A DNA stretch of 64,000 nt. It comes from Mesorhabditis belari. Taxonomy: Eukaryota > Nematoda > Chromadorea > Rhabditida > Rhabditidae. The stretch is from contig CAUEEP010000733.1 of assembly GCA_958450365.1 (NCBI GenBank), positions 186,001 through 250,000 on the forward strand. The letters run 5' to 3'. This document shows, piece by piece, positions 12,101 through 22,400 of the stretch (its first letter is position 1; every line of letters starts with the position of its first letter). A program made the position numbers and the translations under genes. The notes beneath the pieces are model-generated. The model searched no databases. It was not told the origin of the DNA and saw only the letters and a program-made list of their open reading frames with translations.

Positions 12101-13760
12101 ACTTAACCACTTGGCCAGGCGACCATCGAAACCCTGCCCCCAAGGTCGCAATATTAAGGTAGTTTTGAGCTAAAATGGAAAAACAACCTTCTTTCATTCA
12201 TCTCTCGAATCTGCTGAAAGCAAGAACTTCGTGCATTAGAAGAGATGCATTTTCATTCATCAGCACAAAGTACACGAATTCCTTTACAGATATCGATGAG
12301 TGCACGAATGACACAATATGCGTGGGAACAGGCGGAGCAGAGCTTTGCTTTAACAACTTTGGTGGTTATCAGTGTCTCGAGCATCCTTGCCCTAAAAACT
12401 ATCACATTGTTGGGCAAAGGTGAATGAACAAATGAAGCGAATTTTCAAAAACCTTTTAGTGAATGCCATCATGATTGTTATGACTGCCATAAACCGATCA
12501 TCCGACTACAAATGCTTCCCGTTGTCGCATCTGTTCCAATCAACAGTGCTTTGGCTAAGTTGACTGCATACGATAAGCAGTCAAGGGTTTGAGAAACATT
12601 TCAACGAATTTACTTTGTTTTCAGATAGTTAACGATACAATATATACAATATCGGAAAATCAAGATGATGAGAAATCGAGTAAGTGTTGAAAATTGAGTT
12701 TGATTGAACAATACAGGTTTGATTTAGAGAACATTTGATTAGCGCCCCTTTTCCCCATTAGCAATCCAAGTTTGAACTCAAATATCTTGGTTTTGTGTCA
12801 TCGAATTTAAATTTTCTTGGTATCATTAGATTCGTCAAGCCTTTCTCTGTCGATTGCTATAAAAACTATTGAAATTGGACAGCCCAACACCAAGATATTT
12901 GAGTTCAAAGATGGATTACCAATGGTAAAGAGGCCGGGGCGCGTATAAAAGGTCCGTCGCCCCACCCCTTTCCCCATTAGCAATCCGACTTTGAGCTCAA
13001 ATATCTTGGTGTTGGGTTATCCAATTTAACTGTTCTTGGTATCATTTGAATCGCCAAGCCTTTCTCTGATTGGTACAAAAATTATTTCAATTGGACAGCT
13101 GAACACCAAGATATTTGAGCTTAAAGCTTGATTGTCAGAGGCAAAGGCAAAGGCGCGTATCAAATGTTCCAATCTACAGGTTTTGGTACTGATTTGGAGT
13201 TGTTAAGTTTGTCTGTCAATTGTAATCTTAGATCTTTGATTATCGGAACACAAATCACATTAAGGTGGCAAAACGACAGCTGGAAGCTATGGAATTCGAA
13301 CCGATCACGGTCAGGCGACAATTCTTTCAGCTGCTTCGCTAGCCATCGATAAGACAACAAAATTGAGAGTAAGTATACGAATTCTGGATACGGACAATTT
13401 AGAATCTATGTAGATGAATAGATTTCGTTTATGAAGCTCTTTAATGTAAACATGGAGCTGTAAGTTTACTGTGAGGGTACTGTAAACTGTAAACACTGTA
13501 AAATTACTGTAAACATGGAGCTGTAAGTTTACTGTAAAGGGTACTGTCCCGTTCTGCTGTTATTTCGCTACTATATTATTATTCGTGATACTTATAGTAA
13601 GATAAGATGATGAATATCAACTTTTTATAAAATATTTATTCTTATACAGATTATAGTACTGTGGAGAAACTTTTTCGATTTTCAGGTATTCGCCGAAAGT
13701 GAAACCAACGACAATTCCCACTATTTACTTCACGTTCACGTCTCAAAATACAATTTCTAA
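166..13760 (+). CDS. him-4: Hemicentin (HIM-4-like), 3' part of gene, 5'-truncated by the window
   Basis: Large secreted extracellular-matrix protein; in worms hemicentin anchors cells to basement membranes. I assembled 28 exons whose phases all agree: 166-299, 1074-1231, 1276-1369, 1601-1739, 1972-2029, 2113-2236, 5627-5692, 7555-7633, 7726-7817, 7859-7973, 8554-8667, 8777-8845, 8921-9051, 9189-9272, 10085-10197, 10312-10374, 10718-10824, 10864-10969, 11129-11217, 11275-11349, 11432-11554, 11686-11775, 11818-11934, 12290-12419, 12460-12586, 12625-12679, 13265-13368, 13686-13760. About 943 residues. Ig domains come first (GGNFTCIATNSVGKSES; EDIGEYKCRAANTLGTA), then a G2F-like segment (exons 8554-10374), then calcium-binding EGF-like domains with DIDEC or DVDEC starts at 10864, 11129, 11432, 11818 and 12290, then a fibulin-type C-terminus (GSYGIRTDHGQATILS) ending in VHVSKYNF and TAA. 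The start lies upstream of the window. Least certain are the joins at 8667/8777 and 11554/11686 and the AAG acceptor at 13264. The family call is strong; him-4 is chosen because worms usually have one such gene. Confidence 0.85.
491..980. repeat. Palindromic (MITE-like) element in hemicentin intron 1
   Basis: The two ends (TGTGTTCC... at 493 and ...GGAACACA near 979) are inverted copies of each other over roughly 80 bases, with mismatches. A second, nearly perfect inverted repeat sits inside it (about 633-700 against 715-783), centred on a run reading ATGATTTTGGTTTCATTTTG and its complement. The nested-hairpin layout and the absence of coding sequence suggest a non-autonomous foldback element. 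It fills most of the intron between exons 166-299 and 1074-1231. Confidence 0.7.
2251..2530. repeat. Palindromic element, family P1, copy 1, with 22-bp flanking duplication
   Basis: An inverted repeat (ACAGTACTGGACAATGAAAT near 2277 and its complement ending near 2509) encloses a short AT-rich spacer. The insert, 2273-2508, is bordered by an exact 22-bp direct repeat at 2251-2272 and 2509-2530. It lies just inside the donor side of the 3.4-kb hemicentin intron 2237-5626. The same element recurs at 60923-61160. Confidence 0.75.
3341..4205. repeat. Locally duplicated non-coding block, two copies (third at 6385-6730)
   Basis: A segment beginning CCACAAAAAGTAAGCTTTAG and running through GTGAAACAGCTAGCGT occurs at about 3521-3805, again at 3836-4118, and a third time at 6417-6714. 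A second segment (GAAAAATTTAGGAAAT to TCAAATTCTCTTTTCT) occurs at 3352-3418 and 4126-4190. The order differs between copies, so there was duplication followed by rearrangement. The open frame here (3341-3667) has no homology I recognise and I treat it as non-coding. Confidence 0.7.
5197..5370. repeat. 15-bp minisatellite (AAGTACTTTGGAAGC), about 11 copies
   Basis: Near-perfect head-to-tail array inside hemicentin intron 2237-5626. Because 15 is divisible by three it creates artificial open frames on both strands; these are not genes. Confidence 0.95.
6385..6730. repeat. Third copy of the 3.5-kb/3.8-kb local repeat
   Basis: Matches 3521-3805 and 3836-4118 with a few percent divergence, including GTGAAACAGCTAGCGTAACC at its end. 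It lies in the next hemicentin intron (5693-7554), so the repeat has spread between introns of the same gene. Confidence 0.75.
7055..7210. repeat. 12-bp minisatellite built from CTAGCTCTAGAT
   Basis: About 13 units of a self-complementary-rich motif (AGATCT, CTAG, TCTAGA) in hemicentin intron 5693-7554. The translated frames read as Ser/Arg or Leu/Asp/Glu strings and are artefacts of the repeat. Confidence 0.95.
8076..8292. repeat. 41-bp minisatellite, about five copies
   Basis: Unit begins GCCTGACTTAGCTGGATCTT and is repeated at constant 41-bp spacing with almost no divergence, implying recent expansion. It lies in the hemicentin intron 7974-8553. Confidence 0.95.
9294..9440. repeat. Degenerate A+T-rich tandem repeat (TTTAAAGAAATC units)
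   Basis: Repeats of TTTAAAGAAATC with TTTAAAGACT and TGCAAGAC variants inside hemicentin intron 9273-10084. The open frame over it has a Phe/Lys/Asp-periodic translation and is not a gene. Confidence 0.85.
10517..10615. repeat. 15-bp minisatellite (CTAGAGCCTTCTAGT)
   Basis: About six copies in hemicentin intron 10375-10717; the unit contains CTAGTCTAGA, which is partly palindromic. Confidence 0.9.
12060..12124 (-). tRNA. tRNA-like remnant (D-arm, anticodon arm and T-arm; no 3' acceptor strand)
   Basis: Read on the minus strand it starts GGTCGCC, then a D-arm-like TGGCCAAGTGGTTAAG, an anticodon-like loop TTCTTAA (CTT would be lysine) in a GC stem, and a T-arm-like GAGGGTTCACTCCCGC, followed a few bases later by a T run. 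The 3' half of an acceptor stem complementary to GGTCGCC is absent. It is therefore a pseudogene or tRNA-derived element, not a functional tRNA. It lies in the hemicentin intron 11935-12289, antisense to the gene. Confidence 0.45.
12742..13156. repeat. Two tandem palindromic elements in a hemicentin intron
   Basis: Copy 1 (12742-12943) and copy 2 (12957-13156) each start with CCCCATTAGCAATCC followed by TCAAATATCTTGGT and end with the inverted form (ACCAAGATATTTGAG, then a TGGTAAAG- or CAAAGGC-like tail and GGCGCG). They are diverged copies of one foldback unit sitting head to tail inside intron 12680-13264. Confidence 0.75.
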
Positions 13761-16470
13761 TATTGAAGAGAACTTTTCTTTTTGATTTTAATTACTTTTT
13801 GATTATCATGTTCACTCAAAAACTTTTTCTAGAATCGCGCATCAAAATGCCACAATTTTATTCCCTGGGTATAGTGATATCTTCGTTCATTTCTTTTGAC
13901 CTTCATTGTAAGTATTCTATTTTCTTGTCTTTTATAAATAATATAAACTTTATGTTCTTTAGATTTAGATTTTAAATGATAAATAAATAATTTGAATACT
14001 GGAAATGGAAAAGAAAGGAAGTTTTGGATGGTGTTTCAGATTGTATTTGTACGTATTACTTTCACAGAAAGCTTATTAACATGTATTAACTCTTCCAGTA
14101 CTCTAATATTAAATCGTTATCTTATAAACAAAATTATTTTTCACACAACTCATGTTCAATACCTTTCTCCTTGATTGAGCAAAAGAGCTGAGTTGCTTTT
14201 CCATTCAATAACAATTCAAAAAGATTGTGTTCGATTTAAGTATAGTTGAAATCTTTTAACGACATCATTAATCTAAAAATTTTCATTTTTCTACTAAACA
14301 ATAGATGTAGTATTGCTTAACCTACTTAATAAGTCAACAATTCGGCAGCTCCTGGAAGGCTCTCTCTCTCGGCTCTCTTTTCCAATGTAATTTGTGAAAA
14401 ATACATTTGTATTTAAAAGTTTTATGTATTTAGAAGAGCTTTTTCAATGTCAGAGAGCAAAAGTTGCTTAATCGATTTGAAAGTTCGAAATGACTTCCGG
14501 AAGTTGATTTGCAAGAAAATATTCATCTCTGGGTGAAAATAAAAGAGAAAAACGGACTCAATGAACGGCTTTCTGAAAATCCAAAATTTTCTGATAGTTT
14601 GAAGAAATGTTCTGCTTTGAAGATTTAATTTCTCAGCATTGTCATCTTCGATAAAAGGCGATGAATTATAGTTACACCAAAATTTGGTGACTCTAGGAAA
14701 ACAGCAAGTTGATTGCATTGTTTTCAGGTACAGTTCTCAGGAAATCGTTTGATGCCATCGAAATATTTTGGTGTTGCATTTGATGGAATCATTTCTGTAC
14801 TTTTCGCCCAACAGGAATACCGTACTCCTCGCTGAAATCCTCCGCTTTCCTTTCCGACTTTCTGTCTCTCGATTTTTGCGTAAATCTGTCGTAATTCTCT
14901 CGATGAAATACAATATTTCATAGATAGAATTGAGCCAAATCATCTTCAAGCTATCCTCATTTTCCAGGTACTTCAACAATTTCTTTACTGTAGTTGGTAA
15001 ATAAATGTTGAATTGAAATGTTGTTACGAAAGTTTTCCAAGGTCTAATAGCTTGACTCAGATAGCCTCAAGTACTATCTAATTACAAGATGAACAGAAAT
15101 ACTGATAGTTTATGGAAAAAAAAAAATGAGTAACCCATGAAGTAATCCCATTGTCAAAGCACTTATTTTTCGATTTCAAATTCAGTTTAAAAAGAATTGA
15201 ACTGTAAAGTGGTAAAAGTTTTTAAACTTTATAAATTGCGAAGGAAACTTATGTACAAATGCTGAGAGTTTTATCTATAAAAGCTCAATAAGCTGGCTTT
15301 TGGTCTAATAGCTTAACTCAGATAGCCTAAAGTACTATCTAATTACAGTAACACAAAACAAAAAGCTTCATGAATTTGAGACATCAAAAAGAAAAGATTG
15401 ATTTCATTTTGTTAAACTTGAAATGCTACAAAAAGTCGAATGGAATCTTGACTTAAAGAGATGACTCCAAGAATTTCTTCTCATGGATCTCAAGGCAATT
15501 TTTGGCTATTCTATGTCAAGGAGTGAAAAATCGGGAAAGGATAGAGCTCCTCACTAGGCTCTTTTTTGGGTGTGGGACCCTCCCCCTCTTTTCAAAGCCA
15601 TAGAGCCCTTCACTTCTCTCAAAAAAAAGCAAGAGATCTCAATTGAAGGGATCAAATTCTTTCTTCACTATGTCAGTATTCATTTTATTATTAAGAGAGG
15701 ATCTGTTTTTGTTTATTTTTATCATTGTTATCATTTTTTAAGCTAGTATCTATTTATGCAATAGTCACAAGTTTAATTTTCTACATTATATTCGATTCAG
15801 ATTCAGAGCCATCTTATACTTAAAATTATCTACAAAAGCTTTAAACTCTTTCAAAATACTTTACAATAACATATGCTTAATTTTTCGCGATCTTGAAGAT
15901 TCCAATAACTTACAAATCATTTTTTTAATATCTTCTTTACAAAAATCGATTTCTTTCATGTTTTGAGGCGTTTTTCCTCTAATTTCACACATGTGTTTTG
16001 CTTATTTTATGACCTTACCAACAAATTGTTCGCGAAAAACCAAAGAAATGTTAGTTTTAAGGCTTTAATGACGTTTCTAATGACTTATTTTCTAAATAAG
16101 TTTTAGTCTCAAATGTCAAAGATTTTCCTTTATGAGAAAATATTGGAAAAGCCATAAATCTCGACGGATTTTTCTCTCTAGTCACTTTTTAAGAAGAATT
16201 AAGTCTTTCTACTATTTTCTTTAAGGTTTGAACAACAAAATTAAATAGTTAATAAAACAAAGGTACGATTTGAACATTTTTGAACATAGAACAGGATGAA
16301 TTAGACAATTATAATCATTGTTTGCAACTTTTTTTCTCTATAACTTAAAGTTAACTTTGTAATTTCTTATCTGAATGACTTATTCTGCTATTTCACGTGT
16401 GAAAATTTCTATTTTAAAGTCATGAAACTATTTTTTCTATATAATTTTCACAAAATACTTTAGAGAGAAG
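13761..16470. other. Intergenic region between hemicentin and the K+ channel gene
   Basis: AT-rich sequence. The proximal part is the hemicentin 3' region, with an AATAAA-type signal near 13980. Apart from the minus-strand open frames at 14422-14979 and short direct repeats (a ~50-bp unit containing TAGCCTCAAGTACTATCTAA near 15060 repeated near 15320), I see no supportable gene. Confidence 0.6.
14422..14979 (-). other. Cluster of overlapping minus-strand open frames, unassigned
   Basis: Two adjoining open frames (14979 down to 14737, and 14718 down to 14422) and a third overlapping frame give protein-like text (ENEDSLKMIWLNSIYEIL; AEDFSEEYGIPVG; NDFLRTVPENNAINLLFS), but no single spliced frame joins them. 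The AEDFSEEYGIP stretch faintly recalls small GTPases. It could be a decayed gene or chance. I do not recognise a family. Confidence 0.2.
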
Positions 16471-19400
16471 ATGGAGATGCTTACTCCGACCTTCAATGAG
16501 CCATCATCTCGACGGAGTTCTCGAAGAGGAAGTGATTTATTCTCTGAGAAAGGTGGGGCAAATTTCTTTCGCATAAGGTTATAGATTTACTAAACTCAAT
16601 AGAAATACTAGTTTTTTTATTTTAATCTCTAAATCTTGTAGCTTTTATAAGATAAATGATTAGTTTCCAAGTTGTTCTTGTCCTTGTCCCTGTCCCTGTC
16701 CTTGTCCTTGTCCCTGTCCTTGTCCTTGTCCTTGTCCTTGTCCTTGTCCTTGTCCTTGTCCTTGTCCCTGTCCCTGTCCTTGTCCTTGTCCATATTCTTG
16801 TCCTTGTCCTTCTCCATATCCTTGTCCCTGTTCTTCTCCTTCTCCTTGTCCTTGTCCTTGTCCCTGTCCCTGTCCTTGTCCAAGCTCCAAGTCACAAAAT
16901 CTCGAGCTATGCCATTACTTGCCTTTTTCTATGAATTACTACCGTTCAAGTCTGAATTCTGCTCAATTATATGAAAAAGAACTCCTTTGAACTTTGAATT
17001 TCTTCAACTTTGACTCTATTTTGAGGAAATGAGAGTGATTCTGTTAATGGAAATCATCTCGTAAGCATTCAGGGAAAAGAATTCCTGATTTCATGTCTAT
17101 TTCCGGATTCATCCACTCCATTCCATCTCTACAAAATCCAATATTTCAAGTTTATATCAAAAATTTGAGTTCTAACGTTTAAAACTCAAATCCCAACTCA
17201 AAAACAACTTGAAAACCCGGGAATTGACACGCTTTTGAGTTTATTTCTCTTCAAATTTTGCTCCAGTTTTGTTTTTGACAACTTTTCTGAGCTACTCAAA
17301 CAATTCTTATAGTAAAAACATGTTTTTAAACTTATTTTCTTATTTTCTTATACAAAAATTGATATTTTATATATATTTTTCCTCTTTTTGGATCTCTTAG
17401 CCACCACTTGAGGCTAAAATTTGACGGTTTTGAATGACACCCTTTTTCGGAAATATTTCACACTGAAATCAACTAGACAAATTGAAACAATTAACTGCAA
17501 ATTTTACGACTAACAAAAAGGAGTTTTCGTTTTTCTTTGTGACTTGCATTGGTCACAAATTTTTGCTAGGGTGTCCCCGAATGCATTTGCAATTAGCGAT
17601 GTGGGTTTTCCTTGGGTTTCCCCCATCAAGAAATGATCAGAAAACGAATTTCAGTTCAATTTTATGCATTAAAATTGAAAATATTCTCGGATTTTATTGA
17701 ATTTGAGAAGAAAATGAGAAAGAAAACTGTAAAATGATTGATTTGATTGATTGATTGATTGATCATTGCATTAAGCATTGATTGATTCTTGATTCAGCTA
17801 AGGAAAATCCAGATCCAAATCGCTTTGGTTTAGTTTTGGAATCTCTTATTGAATCAAAGCTTTGCTGATCTATTGAAAACTGGTGAGATTACGGTAGTTT
17901 TATAAAATAAATGTCTTTTAAAAGCGCAAGAAATGTTTATAGAAGCTAGTTTGAACAAAAACGAAACCTTATTACCAGATTAAAGCAAAGTTTTTTTGAT
18001 AGATTGATAAAATTGATAGATCTCTGCAAATTCCAGATAGCTTTGCTCAGCTTTGCTCAGCTTTGCTCAGCTTTGCTCAGCTTTGCTCAGCTTTGCTTAG
18101 CTTTGCTTAGCTTTGCTTAGCTTTGCTTAGCTTTGCTTAGCTTTGCCAAAAACCAAAAGTGATTGTGAAATGGTGAGAAAGAAATTTATTGTTTCTGTCA
18201 GCTGTTGAGGGGAACACATCCCATTCGATGAACCCGTCAAACAGGAAAAAAAGGAAGAAAATGGGAAAATCTTTGGATTTCTCGAGTTTCATTCCTCACA
18301 TTTGGATCTAGCACCTCAATAAATAAATGTTATTATTATTAAATAAATGACAACTTTTGTTCTATAACTTTTTACAGTCATTTTCAAGTTTTCCCTCTTC
18401 ATCGATGTACATTTTGGTTAGAATGAATGTAAACGCATTGTTTCTTGGCACATTATATTCTATTTCATACATCTAGATAGGTCACACTGAGTGCACCAGC
18501 TAGAAATCGTTTTCATTTTGAGCACAAAGTACTTCTCAATCCTTTTTCATTGTTTTGCTCTTTTCGAAAATGAGATTTCGTTGGAAAACATTAGTGTACT
18601 CGAAATGTGAAGAGAATTATTCAAAAGCTTTTCCCATTTCTTATTTGAAGCTCTACGAAATGAATCTTTTCATTTTATAATCAACAAATTAAAAAAACAA
18701 AACAAAAAGTAAGTAAAGATCTTTAAATTCAAAAGGTTTATTTTATTACTGATTTATTACTTTATTACTGGTTTATTACTGGTTTATTACTGGTTTATTA
18801 CTATTTTATTACTGGTTTATTACTGATTTTTGAGATATTTTTAAAAATTCATATAATCTTTGATCAAATTCTTAAGTTTTCTTGTTTTAATGCTTTTCAG
18901 ATTTACCCGGATTATTACTGGTTTATTAATTTATTACTGGTTTAAAAGAGAAATTCGCTTTTACTTGCCATATTTTCCTTTGAAAGATGCCCAAGTTCAA
19001 TTTTCAAATCCTCTGCCATCTTACTTAGGCCACTTCAATGATCGAATTGAAAGTTCAATGAATGAATAGAGACACTCAAGTGGATAATATTCAGTCTTGA
19101 CGCAAAAAAGAACTGACAAGAGTTGAGAGATTTCAAATTGAATTTGCGGGGGGGGTGAGTCGAGTTTTTTCTTTTCTTTCTGGATCCTTTCTCCCAAAAA
19201 TTCCCAAGGGAATCCAACAAGGTGTGTGATTTTTCGCTTTTAAAACACCAAATAGAGAAATTGAACACCGGAAATAAGAGAGAAATATGGAATTTATGTT
19301 TTTGCATTCACGCTCACTAAAACCTTGTTTTTGTTTATTCGAAATGGAACCAGTTAGAGGTTAGTTCAACTTGAAGTCCGGAAAAGATGTTGAGGAGAAA

Positions 19401-22400
19401 TGAGAGTCCTGTTTTTCAATGAATAAGAAGGGGAAATTTCGTTGAGACTTTATGGCTTAATTGATCTAAACTTAAAGCTCTATTACTAATAATGGAAATC
19501 TCAAAAAGCTTCTGTTAACCAAGATCTCTGAATCTTTGAATTGAAGCTTTCAAAATCTCCATTCTGACTTCTCAAAAACAATGAAAATCCATAAATCTTG
19601 TAGAAAAGTTGGGAGTAAAAGAAAAAAAAGACAAATCAGACGGTTTCAGATTGAAATCGAATCGGAAACAGATGTTGTTTTTTTTGAATCAGATTTGAAA
19701 GGGAAAAAGGGGATGTCTGTCACGCAACTTCTCCTCTTTATCCTAAACAATCACTTCTCCATTTCATTCCAAATTCCACCCTCACAATTTGTTCACTTAT
19801 TTGAATCGTAGAAGACGCAGTCATGATTCTAGGCAAGTTTTTTTGATTTTTACAAAAAGGTACATCTAGGTCTAGGAATGGAGCTTTGTTAAGACTTAAT
19901 GACTAAATTATAGTTACCGTAAATACTGTAATAGTACCCCACCCTCATAATGACGGTGCGGAGCGTTGCGTAGTCTAGCTTTGAACGAGTTTTTCTCGAC
20001 ACTGGTTTATGCTACAATGCGCGCTTAGATATCAAAAAATAGCCCTGAATTTCAGCTATTTTTTGATACCTAAGCGCGCATTGTAGCATAAACCAGTGTC
20101 GAGAAAAACGCGTTCAAAGCTAGACTACGCAACGCTCCGCACCGTCACTATGGGGGTGGGGTACTATTACAGTATTTACGGTAGTTATTGTAGCCTTGCA
20201 AACTTTAACATTTCTAAGCATTATAAGCTAAAGTTAAACTATTATTAAAGCTAATTTATTAGGTTTAAGAGAAAGTACAGTGAAAGTATTCTGAAAGTAT
20301 GAAAGTATAACAAGACAATTCTTGCATATTAATGCCAAAGAGAGAGATCCCATTTTTTCTCATTTATGAGATAAAATTCTGTACTAGTTCGAAGATTACA
20401 TTATTTTAAAGTTGATCATTCTTGTGCCAAATCCTTTTTTTTCTCTCGCAACTTCTTGTTGTGACTTTTTCAGACCGCTTGCATTTCAAATTCAGACTCA
20501 TACTCATAAAAAGAACACAAAAAACTTCTCGTTATTCTGTTTTTGTTTATAAAACCCCTCACGAAATCCCATTACCTTTATCTTTCGATCTTAAAAGAGA
20601 CCTTTTAAGACTTTTGATTTATTGCTTGACCGAGTCTATTAAAAATATAGCTTTGCAGAAAATCTTAGCATTCTTTTTCGGTTTTGAAATGGTTAAGAAG
20701 TTTTAGTGTTAGTGACTAATCTTATAAATTCTGCAAAATTCAATATGTCAACTGACATGTTTTTATGATGTAAGAATGGATAAATAACTAGGTCGACTGC
20801 AATTTTAGTGCATTTTCTTATTTCTTTATTTCTTTTGGAAGGGCCCATAACCGGAGAAGGGGAATGGATAGAGAAAGGGATCTAGATCAGGCATTCCACA
20901 CAAAGGTTCCCTCCGAGGAATTGAAATGCTAAACACTTCTTTTTTTCTTGGTTTTCTCATCCTTTGAGAATCGATTGGTTAAAGCTCTTTAAATCAAATA
21001 GATACTCTCAAAAAGTCTTAGATTTCACTAATAGATTCGTAGAGTTTTGTTGTGCTTAATAGTGACTGTTGCAGTTTTTAAAGACTGTTTTTACTAGATA
21101 CCGTCATTTCTCTAATAGTAGTGCACCCTGATCGTCGTCTAAATTACTCGAAATCTCAAAAACCGCTTATCAGAACCTATCGATGTGGGGAAATGGAAAA
21201 TGAAAATGTAGCTGACGATGAGATCTAATGGGGATTTGAGTGTTGAGCTTCTGGAAAACTTAGAAACCATAAAATAGGCATCAACTCGGTTCGGTGCGCG
21301 GTGCACTACTATTAGAGAAAATACGGTAACCGAAGATGTGTGGAAAATGGGGATTGGCTTGAGAAAGGTTAGCTTAACCGATCATTTCACACGTCTCTGA
21401 AAATTGAAATGCTAAACATCCTAAGTTTTTGAGCTTCTTTCTTCTTAATCTTTAAAATCTTTAATTCATTTCTTTATATACTAGTTTTTCTTTAACCTAG
21501 TCTAAAGAAGTTGAGGATTGTGCATCTTAGAGGCGGTTATTTTTGAAGTTTATGCAATGTTAAACTGCAATCTTTTACATTTCATACAGCTTTTCATTCA
21601 TAACTCAACATTTACAATATCAGCTTTAAACTGTTCTTTAACTGTTAGATCTGTTTCTTTTATTTATACTCAACTTTTTTCTCTCAAAGTTTCCTTTCCT
21701 TTTCCTTTTCCTTTTATGGCTTTTCCCAACTTGTACCACGATATATCACAATCATAAATCTGTGGTAGTTTCAAGAAAATCGGGAATGATGTAAAGTCTG
21801 AATTATTGACTTTTATAAACCTTACTTACCTAGCATATTGTCATGATAAATCTAAAGCTTTTCATAAATCAACATTTCCAATATCGATTCTATGATCAAA
21901 GTCTTCATTATCGTTTCGCTTCCAGAGTCAATAAGCGCAAAAAAAAATGCGGGATCTTCTTTCAAAAGTGATCGATCAAAACTAACCAGAAAAAGGACAA
22001 AGTGATGATGAATTGAGTCAAGAATCTCTTTCATTTTCAATCTTTTTCCCGGTCATTGGTCTTTCTCCCCTTTTCTCAATTCGAATTTTCTTTTCATTCT
22101 TTCATTCCATGGGAATCTCAACTCATTTCAATTAATTCTAATCTAAGTTCAGAAATAAGTATTCAGCAAAAATCTTCTATTTAGGATTTCCTATGGATGA
22201 GCGGATAGTGATAAATGTGGGAGGACATCGGCATGAAACCTATGCTGCAACATTAAAGAAAATCCCTGCTACAAGATTATCTAGGTATTAATTTCATAAC
22301 TAAATGAAATCTCTTTAAAAAATACGAATTACAGTAAATTTTCATCTTGCCAAAAGTTCAGATTAACCCCTTCACTTGCCAATTATGATGCCTTATTGAA

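Noticed and set aside
16629..16974. Four long overlapping frames (Asp/Lys, Gly/Gln, Val/Leu, Leu/Ser repeats)
   Set aside because: All arise from the TTGTCC hexamer array inside an intron.
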